64,000 bases of DNA, from assembly GCA_029378245.1 (NCBI GenBank), contig JARKIF010000006.1, forward strand, positions 496,001-560,000. The letters run 5' to 3'. The notes below the pieces were generated by a model that was not told where the DNA came from, ran no database searches, and saw only the letters and a list, made by a program, of their open reading frames with translations. Positions within the stretch are counted from its first letter, which is position 1. The number at the start of each line of letters is the position of its first letter. A program made the position numbers and the translations under genes. Shown piece after piece: positions 1 through 9,900 of the stretch. Source of the DNA: Roridomyces roridus. Taxonomy: Eukaryota; Basidiomycota; Agaricomycetes; Agaricales; Mycenaceae.

Positions 1-387
1 CGCGAATGGAAAACGGAATCCGCTCCAGATTGCGGATGTGGAGATCGCGGTGCATGCCGAATTGATCGCACCAAGTTAGAGGCTTTATGACGTCGTCCCG
101 TACTCCCGGCATTGGCAAGACATAGGTTTGGGCGCACTGCTATTTCCTAATTGACGTACGTGAGGATCCGTTCGCGTAGGAGTGAGGAGGCGTCCGCCGA
201 CCTGTCGCTATCGTTGGGCCTCGTGAGCTAACGAGGAAGGGTGAACGAGTATTAGTACCACGCACATGGCTAATACTTTAGTTGGAGCCTGAAACCAGCC
301 GCTGGATAATTTGGGTTTCTCGCTGCTAACGTAGACTCTGGAGGGGATGAGCTGAAGGTCAAAAAGTGGACAACGAGCGACACGCAC

Positions 388-854
388 CTGCGGCTCTTGA
401 CCAAAACACCATCACTTTCCGATCCTGGATCATCGACAACGGCCGCGCAAGCGGCTTTGCTGTTTTCGTCGTCGAGAGTCTCCGCCTTGCGCTTCTTGCT
501 ACCAAAGGAGATCCAGTGAGCTGACAAAATCAAGTGGCGGACCCCTGACACGCACCTGAGGCTGCTACCCTCCTCCGAGACCTTGGCTGCGTCTCCCAGG
601 AAATGATTCAACTCGTTCCTCACTTTCTGAGCTGACGTGACGAGGGCCCTCTGCCGCCGCAACTCCGCGTCCTTCTCCTTGAGCTCCTTTTTGAGGCTCG
701 CAATCTCGCGCGCTTGCTTGGCAATAAGGGCTTTCTGTTCGTCGCTTTGCTTTTGAGGTTGTCTAGGCCGCGTTGGACGAGAGCATGTGAGTCCATGGTC
801 GGTGAGTCGGGAGATGGTGGTGGTTGGTGTGTGAGAGAGAGTGATCGCCATCAA
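388..854 (-). pseudogene. Coiled-coil protein, copy A (probably frameshifted)
   Basis: Exon 1 (854-569) encodes a Lys/Glu/Gln-rich coiled coil ending in HFLGDAAKVSEE. Exon 2 (520-388) encodes a short basic then acidic stretch (KKRKAETLDD...DDPGSESDG) that looks like a nuclear localisation signal with an acidic tail. The donor at 568 (GTAGCAG) and the acceptor at 521 keep the frame. A paralogue at 53.5-54.0 kb has the same exon order and the same second-exon frame. In that copy the protein starts MDSHLVVQRGLENLK. Here the matching ATG (MDSHALVQRG) is in another frame, because one base is missing in the A-rich stretch near 757, so only an unrelated upstream ATG reads into the coiled coil. A further donor at 387 implies a third exon that I could not place. 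Function unknown. Confidence 0.5.
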
Positions 855-1090
855 CCTATGATCCGTCTCAGGAGGATTCCCACGGGGAGCTATCCCAACA
901 TCTCGATTTTCCTAAGCCGAATTCCTCCTGATGCGGCGAACCGCGATCGCAGCGTGTAATCTAAGAGTCTCTGTCGCTTGAAAACGCTAATCCCTCGCGC
1001 TCCTGAACCAATCGGGTCGCTGCGTCTTTCCGAAGTTGAACAGATACACTTCTCGTGATGGGTTGCTGTCATGTATAGGGACTTGGGTCG

Positions 1091-1345
1091 ACTGACTCGA
1101 CGAGGCGGAGGCTGGCAAGAGGCTGGAGCGGATTCGGGCGCAGGCTCAGTTACTTCCGAAGCGAAAGGAATTGCTCGGGGACGAACGCCCAGACACATTG
1201 GCGGCGATGGCCAATCTTGCATACACGTATTTTCTTCTGGCACGGTCTTCGGAGGCCGGGCAACTTCTCATCGCCGTCAAAAAGGGTGACCGGTGAAATG
1301 ACCATCCGGATGCGATTCAAGCGACGGAGTGGTTGATGAAAGGAT
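1091..1345 (+). pseudogene. Relic of tetratricopeptide (TPR_12-type) repeats
   Basis: One reading frame gives KRKELLGDERPDTLAAMANL followed by AYTYFLLARSSEAG, which is the classic repeat of kinesin-light-chain or NLR-type TPR arrays (KR.ELLG.EHPDTL..M.NLA.TY). A second partial repeat follows in another frame after a stop at about 1295: DHPDAIQATEWL. Such arrays are the usual C-terminal part of fungal NACHT/NB-ARC receptors. No NTPase domain is visible nearby, and the reading frame is broken, so this is a fragment. Confidence 0.5.
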
Positions 1346-2396
1346 GCCGAAGAAGGTGAAACCGGCGCTATAGACTTGGGTGGACGGTATCGAGACGAGT
1401 GAGAGACGCCGGATGATTGGAGGATACGCACATGTAGGACCACTGTTACACGAGGAATTCGAAGACATAGTATCACTCAGCGTCGAGCGAATGTCCACGA
1501 GAGCGATTTGTTTGACCGTCGGGGTGGCACCTGATTACGGGCATGCCGGCTGCGTTGGTCGGACATGGCGAACGAGGAACCGCACATGACGATGGTGGTA
1601 CAGGTCAGAGATGTGTTGATGGGGTGATCCGATCGCGCCTGACATCAAGGTGGCACGTGAAGATCCAAGGTCGGCTGAGTTCTATCCCGAGTCCCGGCCG
1701 TCAAACTGTTGTCCATAATTGTTGGCCTGGCTGTTCTGCGGGGATCTTCACGCGATGACTTCGCGTGGGATACATATATCGGAGTGCACAATCTTTCTAT
1801 CTTTTCCATCAGGCATTCGTTTCAGTTCGTTTCGCTGCTCGCGATGTCGCGCAAATCGCCTGTCGGCGATCCACGAATCTGCTATCGAGATTAGATTATT
1901 TGCGACATTTTCCCGTGAGTCCAGATATTCGTTCGTCTGAGACCCGGGCTCAACTCACGGTGGCAGGTCCCGAGTCCTCACGAGTCCCGGGTTCGACAAG
2001 TACTACTCGGAAACGAACTTGAAACGAACTGACGTCCGTTCTCCTGGTTGAAACAGGGGAATAATTGTACCACGTGGATTATTATCCACCGAGCCGTTCT
2101 TGAAATGATCTCCGAAGCTCCGTATTCGCCTCATCAAAAAAGAGGTACAGACGTGTGATGCGCGTCTAGCCATAGTAACATCTCTGCAACGCGCCATTGA
2201 ATCCCCTTCCAGTCCATCAAAGATTAGGGCGAGACATAAAAGTCCCGCAAACCCCACGTCGTTCCACCTTTTCTTCATTTCACGGCCCACACCCTTTGTT
2301 TCTCCTTTTCGTTTGCCTCCTGTTGACTTTCTTTCATTCTGCAACCACTTCAATTCTTGACGAATATCCACCGACGCTCCTTACAACCTCCGAACA
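1346..2396. other. Intergenic region and upstream region of the bHLH gene
   Basis: No convincing coding sequence. The last 160 bp before the bHLH start look like a basidiomycete promoter: a TATA-like CATAAAAG at about 2235 and a strongly pyrimidine-rich stretch at 2265-2345. The first 270 bp of the window also hold nothing recognisable. Confidence 0.4.
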
Positions 2397-3308
2397 ATGG
2401 CTTCCTACACCCCCGAGGCGCCTTTCTGTTACGCTGGCACGCATCCAATGACAATGCTACCAATGCTCCCAATGTCCCCCCCGTCCGACGACGGCTATTC
2501 TCCCATCTCCAGCCGCAGGAGCAGCACCGACGGCGAGGACGACAAGTCCGCCGCTGCACGCCGTGCATCGCACAACGCCGTCGAGCGGCAACGAAGGGAC
2601 AAGCTTAATGCCAGGATTCACGTACGCTATATATCATTCGTTTGGGGTGTCAACTAATAGCAATTCATTCAGGAGCTAGCATCCTTGCTTCCTAATCTTG
2701 CGGGCGTGCGCCGCCCGTCTCGCATTGCCATCACAAAATCCTCGATTGCGCACATCCACAGTTCGCGTAGACATCGCATGATGGCGGCATACGAACTCCG
2801 AGCTCTTTACGCCGAGAACGCCGCCCTGCGTGACGAGATCAACGGGTGGCGGCAGCAGGCAGGCGTCACTGGGGTCGTCGAGCCGCCCCGTGGGGAGGCC
2901 TTTACGATTGTCTACACCGGCGCTGATCCTGAGATCAGCGAGCTCGATGCTGGCGAGGACGACGAATATGACGACAGGCTGCAGGGTGCCGTACCTTTCG
3001 CTCGTGCCTATCCCTCTCATCTGCCACGTCTGCTATCGCCGTTGCCCGACTACGGTGTTTCCCCGATATCTTCCGCCTCCGCCTCGTCGGCCTCCTCGTC
3101 CGACTTCCCTCCGCCGTACGCGTATGATTACCCCACGCCGCCATCATCGGGCGTTGGCCTCTATGCCCCAGGGCCATATTACACTGCCAACGCTCCGACG
3201 TTTGATACCACCGAGGCGCCCTCGCAGACGATTATCTGCCCAACGCCCGCCAGCACGTTCAGCGCACAGCACCTTGGCATGCTCAAGTCCGAAGAGTGGG
3301 CGACGTAG
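2397..3308 (+). CDS. bHLH(-zipper-like) transcription factor, 286 aa, one intron
   Basis: Exon 1 (2397-2621) and exon 2 (2673-3308) join in phase 0 across a 51-bp intron with donor GTACGC, branch site CTAAT and acceptor CAG. The join restores a complete basic helix-loop-helix. The basic region HNAVERQRRDKLN has the His/Glu/Arg spacing used for E-box (CANNTG) contact. Helix 1 is ARIHELASLLP, followed by a loop and a second helix (RIAITKSSIAHIHSSRRHRM). A heptad-like tail (LRALYAENAALRDEING) could extend the dimer interface. The N-terminus is Met/Pro-rich and Ser-rich. The C-terminal 130 residues are low complexity (Ser, Pro, Tyr, Ala), probably an activation or regulatory tail. Expected to act in the nucleus as a dimer. 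Target genes cannot be inferred. Confidence 0.88.
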
Positions 3309-3862
3309 TACGGCGCTTACTCCCTCGCTCCGCCGAGGGACTTCCACGACCAGCCCCATGGGCACGCTCCTGATGCCCGCCACGCCATCCGTCAAGAGGC
3401 TGTCGAAATTCCCCTCCATGTCATCACGAGAAACAAAATCTTACACCTCCGCATGAATTCTGATTGATACCATTCCCACTCCTACTTATCTCGGACACGC
3501 TCCCCTGTCGTTTACTGCTCACGGACATACTTTGCTTCTCCCTTTTTTATATATTTATGTATGCGCGTACGCGCTTTTTAATACCCTGTACTCGTCTGTA
3601 CGCCTAGTGTACAATTAATTCCCAATGCATTGGTAAATATAGACTCAAACTGACAGCTGAAGACGCCGTCGCTCAGCTTCTCACAATTGATAGCTTTTTA
3701 ATTCAATCCGACATTCACCGCCCATCGAGATTGATCTGGGGAGCTCGGATCCGCTTGAAATGTTCACCGTCATGTTGATTCTTGAAGAGTCGACATTAAA
3801 TAAAAATCCAAGTAAGCCAAGGATCCGGATATACGTGAGTACTAGTACGACCTCAAGCTCGA
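3309..3862. other. 3' flank of the bHLH gene, no gene seen
   Basis: AT-rich non-coding sequence after the bHLH stop, with TTTTTATATATTTATGTATG at about 3544 as a likely 3'-end region. Short frames overlapping the bHLH tail are shadows. Confidence 0.4.
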
Positions 3863-4179
3863 GGTGCAGTTGAGGCGTGGAATCCAACGAGAACGACTGC
3901 TCGGCAGACCTGGGCTCGGGCGGTGGCGTACGTCACGGTAGTGTTGGTGCCTTCAAGCTCCCATCCTCGACAACAGCCGGGTTGGGGACAACGATCACCT
4001 CCTCATCCACCCCTCCCGGCCTCCCAAACGATACCCATGACGAATCGACATTCCTCACACTCCCACTTTCATTTCCACTCGCATCCCAAGACTAACGCTC
4101 CGCACCACTCTTGCCCTTGCCATCGAGCCAAACATCCCAGGCTTCAGCGTCTCCGCCGAATCGCTCGGATCCATACCCA
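3863..4179 (-). pseudogene. Truncated copy of the deubiquitinase C-terminal tail
   Basis: This stretch aligns base for base, with scattered changes and small indels, to 11643-11975, the last part of the Ubp1-like gene. Shared blocks include CGAGAACGACTGCTCGGCAG and CATCCCAGGCTTCAGCGTCT. The Glu-rich tract of the parent is missing, and no catalytic box is present. It starts and stops abruptly inside the parental exon 4, so it is a fragment moved without the promoter or the catalytic domain. Confidence 0.8.
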
Positions 4180-6088
4180 TATCGGCCAAATCACTTCCAT
4201 TCGCATTGTCGAAATAGTTTGCCTTTCGAGTGGGTCCTGGTCCTGAGGCCGAGGCTGAGTACTAGGACGTCCCCTTGAGCAAGGCTTGTATTTTAATGCG
4301 CGAATAATTCCCCCAGAAAAGTGTAACTCCGCTCCCTCGAGCTAAAGTGGACCGCGGGAGTCGAACCCACATCACGCCGTTTGTCATCTATATGGAACTG
4401 GTCTCGTTGAAGTGCGAAGGGCTTGCCTCGGCTTCCATTCCGAAATTAATACCCGGGCTGTAATCCATTCCTGCTCTGGCCGTCCTTCAGATGGTGTGAA
4501 GGTGATGAAATTCCTTACAAACCCACTGATATTAGCTGGACGAGTCACGGCTTGGTACTCGTCCCGTTCGATTCAGGTGGGAGTTGCCCTTACCTTCCTC
4601 CCAGGGCACGATGGCTTGTTATATACTATGCCATATGCATTCAACAGGAACAACAAAATTCCCATGAGTTCTACCTGCGTGCAATTGCACATTCCCTACA
4701 CCTCACGGCTCTGGAGTTTCAGTGTAGCTAGCCAGCCAGCACTATGATCAAACCTTCGGGTTTGTCTTGATCTGCTGGGGCGGATCTTGGGTGATGGAAC
4801 TACTCCTTACAAACCCATGGATATTAGATGAACGAGTCACGGCTTGATATTCACAACTTGAAGCACCCAGGGCGGCTGATTCGGGGTGTAGTCAATTCAG
4901 TCGTCGCGCTTACCGCAAGTCCGAATCTGGTGATCGGAGACGAGTTGTGGTGCAGATACCGATATTGCGGGTATCGACGGGGCTCCGGGCGCTGCTGATG
5001 GCTTCGTCTGCGGCGGCTTGCTGTCGGTTATTGCGATGGAGTTTTTTTTCCCAAGTAGTTGGCATATGTAGACGCGTTGCATGCATGCACAATGGTGAAA
5101 TTGATTTTTTGATGCCTCGATGGTTATTTGCAATGTGATCACCGACCATCTCTTGCTAGGCTCGGAATCCGGACCAGCACCTTATTTCCGGAATACCTTC
5201 AATAAGGGCTGGTACTAACACCTTCCCCGCAAAAAGTACCAACGAGGGATTGGTTCCAGTCTAATCTCTTGCTTTCGAAATTTCACTTAGTCTTCATCGC
5301 GCGAATCCGATACACAATCAGTCAGCTCTACAAACCCAGTCGAGGACTCCTTCCTCCTCGGTTCCTCATGCCACTGTCGATCGGGTTAGTCTTCTATTCT
5401 CTGTTTCAACGGTTTGACAACGGAACGCGGATCCTTTTGCCGCGATGCCGGTGCGGCGTCAGTAGGATGATCAATGCTTCTCTGGTGGTCGATTCAATTG
5501 AACGTTGAATGGTAAGCGGCTGTCTGGAAGTGAGACCAACTTGAATGAATGACTCAGAACTCGACACCTGAGCGTGCCTATACTACATCGAAGTAAGTAA
5601 TAGGTGCACGGCGCGCCGCACGTCCCGTTCAATTCGGGTGTGAGTTGCCCTTCTTCCCAAGTCACAATCTCTTTTTGCCCATTCAGCGGAATCAACCCTC
5701 TGTGGGCTACCCAAGTATCCCGGTGCACCTCACCACTCAACACTAATTCATCCACCGACTGCAAGGAAGGAAGGAAGACACACCGGCTGGCACCGCTATG
5801 GAATGGCTCTGTTTGCGAACTCACGACCCTCCCCGTGCGATTCGGGAGTGGCATTGTGTATCGCATGTTTCCGAGAACCTTCGAAACCAATTTCGGTTGG
5901 CCTACCGTAGCTGTACCATGCTCGTTCGAATCGGTGCAACACTGATGAGCGTGTGAGATCAGTGTGATTTCTTGTGACTGGAGTGACGTGACACGTGCCG
6001 TGTTTTTCTGCTCACACCACCATCGACCGCCGACTGCACACCAGCATCTCTTCCACATCCTCACCAACCACAATACTTTCTTTTCATC
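4180..6088. repeat. Repeat-rich intergenic region, plus-strand members of the GTTCGATTCGG family
   Basis: No gene is supported. Two related blocks at about 4497-4560 and 4800-4858 share CTTACAAACCCA.TGATATTAG and ACGAGTCACGGCTTG. Elements with CCCGTTCGATTC(A/G)GGTG followed by GAGTTGCCCTT occur at about 4561 and 5625, with a degenerate one near 5838. This is the reverse-strand form of the modular repeat seen at 14-18 kb. At 4353-4376 there is an isolated tRNA-like B box on the minus strand (GTGGGTTCGACTCCCGC) without the rest of a tRNA. The 5' untranslated part of the DIRS-like element probably lies in the last 120 bp. Confidence 0.4.
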
Positions 6089-8220
6089 ATGCCTGCATTC
6101 ACCAAGACTGTCTCCAGCCTCACCAAACCGATGCTCATTGCAGCTGCAAACGCCTTCCAGCTGGACGCTACGGGCACTGCTACCGAGATCCGCGCCCGCG
6201 TCAAGTCCTACATGGAGGATCATAAGGCCGAGATCATGGCTAGTCCCGACCACGCACCCCTCTTTTCGCGCAAAGAGCGGGAGGATTGGGCTAACCGCGA
6301 GCCTACTCCGTCGTCATGGAACGGTATCCCAGGGAGTGTCGCAGGGAGTGTTCATGGATCGATGCAAGGAGACGAGGACCGGATCTCTACTTTTTCCGGC
6401 TCCTTCCTTCGAGTTACGCCGGGGCCCGGAGTTCCTGCACCCAATCCCACGGCGAACGGTTTCACCGAACACGAGCTCCGTATCCGCCATTTGCAGAATC
6501 TGGATCCCGCGACGTTGGAACGAGTTTTTGATACGGTGTATGCCCCAGGTGTGTGTTCATACCATCTCTGTCTTCCTCGCAAGGCCACCACACTCCCCAC
6601 CGTCCGTTCTTTCCCATGCCATTCGAGTTCCATAAATCGGGGCGGGAATTCTCATTCTGTTCGGGCGTTCAGCACCCATGATATTTGGGCATCGAATTTC
6701 ATTACATACCTCTACCTATGATATTCGGGCTTTGCCCATATTATTCGAGCTTCGAGTTCTATTACATTCGGGCATTTCCCATGACATTCGGGTTTCGAAC
6801 CCATGACATTCGGGCTTCGAACCCATGACATTCGGGCTTTGCCCAGGGTATTCGGGCTTCGGGCTTCGAATCTTCTACGACATTCGGGCTTCGAACCCAT
6901 GACATTCGGGCTTCGAACCCATGACATTCGGGCTTCGAACCCATGACATTCGGGCCTCGAGCCCATGACATTCGGGCTTCGCCCATGATCGTTATTCGGG
7001 TTTTCAACCCATGACATTCGGGCTTCGAGCCCAGGACATTCTATTCCGGCTTTCATGCCCATGATCAATATTCGGGCTTCTGACCCATGACGTTCGTGCT
7101 TCGAGCTCAAGACATTCCATTCGAGCTTTGTCCATGACGTTCACTTATATCAATTTACTTGTTCAAAGCCTGTGTCGAAAGACGTGATTCTCATTTCCAT
7201 ACAGGCAATCCTAGCTATCCCGTGCACGCCACTCCTTCCCATACCCCTACCGCCGGTCGCACGAGACCGGAGCGTGAGCCGGGTCTGGTCGCGTCCAACG
7301 CGTCCTTTATCGTCCCTGATGCCATTCGAAAAAAGTTCTCTTCCGGCGGCTGGTCGACGCACGTACCCCTCGACTATCTTACAGACAAGTTTTGCGGGAT
7401 CACCAACGCCGGCGCGACCAAGGCTTTGAACGATCTTTGGACGACGGATGGCAGTTCAGGCTCCATCGTGAGCGTGGCAAAGGAGTTGCCGGTCGAAGGG
7501 GAATTGAAGCTCACTTTTGACGAGTGGTTCCAAGCGTGGCAGCGTCTTCTTCAGCTCATTGCAGAATTCGTTCCCCACGAGTACGGTCTATGGAAGATTC
7601 ACTACGAGTCCATTCTCTTGCATCCTATGCGTGCTCAGCAATGGCCGTTATGCCTTGCTTACGATTCGCGCGTGCGCCGGCTGGCGACCACTTCCAAAAT
7701 CGACCCATCCCAATTCCAGCTTGCGATCTGGAACGAGTTGGAGCCCGCATTTATCGCGAACAACGCCGCCCAGTTGTTGCGAGCCGAGATGAGTATGTCT
7801 GGCGATGGTCGTGGGGTTCGTTCTCAACCAAATCAACGTCACGAGATACGCTACCAGCCTTACCCGACGACTCGGGGACCAAGCAATGGGTTCTCAAATT
7901 CTCATTCCTTTCGCTCTGCGCCCGACACCTCCAATCCCAACTTCCTCGCCATCATGCCGTCGAACACACGCTGCTTTGTATGCGGAAGCACAGATCGCGG
8001 GCACAGTGCCCGGATCTGCCAGGCAACCACCCTTGTCAACGGCAGTGACATCATCTTGCGTGCGCCCGGGCGAAGAGATGAGGAGGGGAACGCCTACTGT
8101 TTCTCCTTCAACGGCCGTGGTGGTTGCAACCGAGCCAATTGTGACCAAGGGAAGCATTGGTGCTCTCTCTGCGGACAGCGCAATCGCACTCACAACGCCC
8201 AGACCTGTCCCCGCGTCTGA
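6089..8220 (+). CDS. Gag-like protein of the DIRS-like element, 491 aa, one intron
   Basis: Exon 1 is 6089-6548 and exon 2 is 7205-8220. The donor GTGTGT at 6549 and the acceptor ACAG at 7201-7204 join in phase 1 and give YAPG-NPSYP. The N-terminus (residues about 10-45, LTKPMLIAAANAFQLDATGT) resembles a SAP DNA-binding motif. The C-terminal 90 residues hold cysteine-rich knuckles: CFVCGSTDRGHSARIC (CX2CX6HX4C), then a C/H cluster ending CSLCGQRNRTHNAQTC with the same spacing. These should bind nucleic acid in the retrotransposition particle. The intron is unusually long (656 bp) because it is filled by a minisatellite. Exon 2 overlaps the RT frame, which lies one base ahead (+1). Confidence 0.7.
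6655..7140. repeat. Minisatellite of about 22 bp inside the Gag intron
   Basis: About 19 degenerate units with core ATTCGGGCTTCGAACCCATG run through the intron. Units vary from 20 to 32 bp. Three nearly identical copies lie at about 6889-6954. The core contains GGG.TTCGAA.CCC, so each unit can form a short hairpin. The array stays between the 5' splice site (6549) and the 3' splice site (7204). Reading frames across it are repeats of the same few residues and are not genes. Confidence 0.9.
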
Positions 8221-9853
8221 TTTTCTTCCCGTCGTGACTCCCCTTTTGCCGGACAGATGGGAAGAGTCTCTTCGCGACACCGCCCTTCTTGATTCTTTTT
8301 CTGACATACCTGTGGGCCTTCGGGAAGGTTTCCACATGGGCATTCATTCATCCGTTACCGAAACCTACATACCTCGTAATCACGCCTCCGCTTTAGCGCA
8401 TCCGGAGATTGTGCAAAAGTATATTCAAAAAGAACTTTCTGAGCGACACTACACTGGTCCGTTCTCTCCGTCTCGCCTCGAGGCTTTAATAGGGCCGTTT
8501 CGATGCTCTCCATTGGGTGTCGTTGAGAAAGCTGGCTCTGCTGGCGAGTATCGCGTCGTTCAAGATTTTTCATTTCCCCGAAACGATCCCCAACGCTCTT
8601 CAATCAATTCTGAAATCAATGTGCATGATTTTCCCTGCGAGTGGGGAACGTTCGAGGAAGTTGTTCTCCTCGTACTGGATGCACCGGCGGGTACTGAAGC
8701 AGCCACACTGGATGTCGATGCTGCTTTTCGACGTGTCCCTATCCACCCTTCCCAGCAGCCGTTCTTTGTGGTCTTCTGGGATCATCTTTGCTACATTGAC
8801 CGCAACGCTCCCTTTGGCAGTGCCAGTTCGGAAGGCGTTTTTGGGCGTCTTGCCGACGCCATCGTTGCCGTATACCTCGCACGGGGCATCAGACCCATTA
8901 AAAAATGGGTGGACGATTTTCTTTTCCTGCGATATCTTCGGACCGATGGTTCCGGGTTCTCGTATAGCTTGGACGACATCTACGCATTGGCCCAGCATCT
9001 CGGTTGGCCTTGGAAACATTCCAAAACGCGTCCCTTTGCATCACAATTCAAGTATCTTGGTTTTTTGTGGGACTTGATTTCGAAGTCCGTTGAGATTCCT
9101 GCGGAGAAGAAGTCGCGCTATTTGCAGAAACTCGAGCCATGGGTTGTTGGTGCCTCTTTCACTCGCAAGGAGGTGGAGTCCATTCACGGGACTTTGGTAC
9201 ACTGCTCCCTCGCCGTTCCCGAGGGCCGCTCTCGCTTACCTGCTATTTCCGCATTCGCGGCCTCATTCGAACATTCAGCTTCCCCATTCAGTCGCAGAAC
9301 TCCCAACCGCACCGTCTTTAAACACATAGAATGGTGGCGCAACCAACTTTCTCTGGAATTCTGTGGTTCCAAGCTGCTACGCCCGCCTACAGTTTCTCCG
9401 CTTGATTTCTGGGTAGATGCTTCCACTTCCTGGGGTATCGGAGTTGTCTTCGATGGCGAATGGAGTAGCTGGAAGCTCTCTGACGGGTGGAGCTCCGAGG
9501 AGCGCAATATTGGATGGGCGGAGATGATCGCGATCGAGTTTGGTCTGCGGACGGCCATTCATCGTGGCCATTCGGATATTCATTTTCATGTCCATTCTGA
9601 CAATATGGGCGTCATTGGTGCTCTTGCCGGCGGAAAATCGCGCAACCCAGAGCAGAATCGGGTCCTTCAACGCATCGTTTCGTTGATGCGTACCCATTCC
9701 ATCTGGATCACAACTGCTTATGTTCCCTCGGCGCTCAATCTTGCTGATTACCCTTCGCGCGGGGAGGCGCCTCCCGATCTTCTTCATGCCTCTTCAACTT
9801 TTGTGATTCCTCGTTGTCTCCAGGATCTGATTTCTAATTCACAACTTGAATAA
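7805..9853 (+). CDS. Reverse transcriptase-RNase H of the DIRS-like element
   Basis: The open frame starts inside the Gag gene. The recognisable protein begins near 8217 (PASDFLPVVTPLLPDRWEES), directly at the Gag stop and in the +1 frame, so expression by frameshift or reinitiation is likely. RT motifs in order: LGVVEK with EYRVVQDFS, TLDVDAAFRRVPIHP (catalytic Asp), and WVDDFLFLR (the F/YXDD box). RNase H follows: DFWVDASTSWGIGVV, WAEMIAIEFGLR, HVHSDNMGVIGAL and NLADYPSRGE, giving the expected D-E-D-D set. The frame is uninterrupted for over 540 codons from the RT core, so this copy looks recent. No integrase or recombinase domain follows. Confidence 0.8.
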   Translation: MVVGFVLNQINVTRYATSLTRRLGDQAMGSQILIPFALRPTPPIPTSSPSCRRTHAALYAEAQIAGTVPGSARQPPLSTAVTSSCVRPGEEMRRGTPTVSPSTAVVVATEPIVTKGSIGALSADSAIALTTPRPVPASDFLPVVTPLLPDRWEESLRDTALLDSFSDIPVGLREGFHMGIHSSVTETYIPRNHASALAHPEIVQKYIQKELSERHYTGPFSPSRLEALIGPFRCSPLGVVEKAGSAGEYRVVQDFSFPRNDPQRSSINSEINVHDFPCEWGTFEEVVLLVLDAPAGTEAATLDVDAAFRRVPIHPSQQPFFVVFWDHLCYIDRNAPFGSASSEGVFGRLADAIVAVYLARGIRPIKKWVDDFLFLRYLRTDGSGFSYSLDDIYALAQHLGWPWKHSKTRPFASQFKYLGFLWDLISKSVEIPAEKKSRYLQKLEPWVVGASFTRKEVESIHGTLVHCSLAVPEGRSRLPAISAFAASFEHSASPFSRRTPNRTVFKHIEWWRNQLSLEFCGSKLLRPPTVSPLDFWVDASTSWGIGVVFDGEWSSWKLSDGWSSEERNIGWAEMIAIEFGLRTAIHRGHSDIHFHVHSDNMGVIGALAGGKSRNPEQNRVLQRIVSLMRTHSIWITTAYVPSALNLADYPSRGEAPPDLLHASSTFVIPRCLQDLISNSQLE

Positions 9854-9900
9854 TCTAATTTCGTTCCTTACATCACACTGGCTTCGTTGTAGTTTAAGCA

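Larger units (their letters stand above)
6089..9853 (+). mobile_element. DIRS-like retroelement coding region (Gag-like plus RT-RNase H), no recombinase found
   Basis: Two overlapping frames encode a SAP-like and zinc-knuckle Gag-like protein and a reverse transcriptase joined to RNase H. There is no protease, integrase or endonuclease domain. The RT-RNase H order and the style of its motifs (VDDFL, DASTSWGIGVV, LADYPSRGE) fit the DIRS/tyrosine-recombinase group. That group should also carry a tyrosine recombinase, and none is seen up to the TIR element inserted 47 bp after the stop, nor beyond it. Terminal repeats were not identified. Probably immobile or dependent on a recombinase in trans. 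Confidence 0.7.

Noticed and set aside
4353..4376. Possible tRNA gene on the minus strand (perfect-looking T arm)
   Set aside because: No matching acceptor, D arm or anticodon stem upstream. Only the B box is present.
6712..7110. Open frame on the minus strand with repeated PNVMGSKPECHGFEARMSW-like units
   Set aside because: It is only the translation of the 22-bp minisatellite in the Gag intron. Such arrays stay open by unit length and not by selection.
8600..9019. Minus-strand frames within the RT-RNase H region
   Set aside because: Shadows of the plus-strand reverse transcriptase frame.
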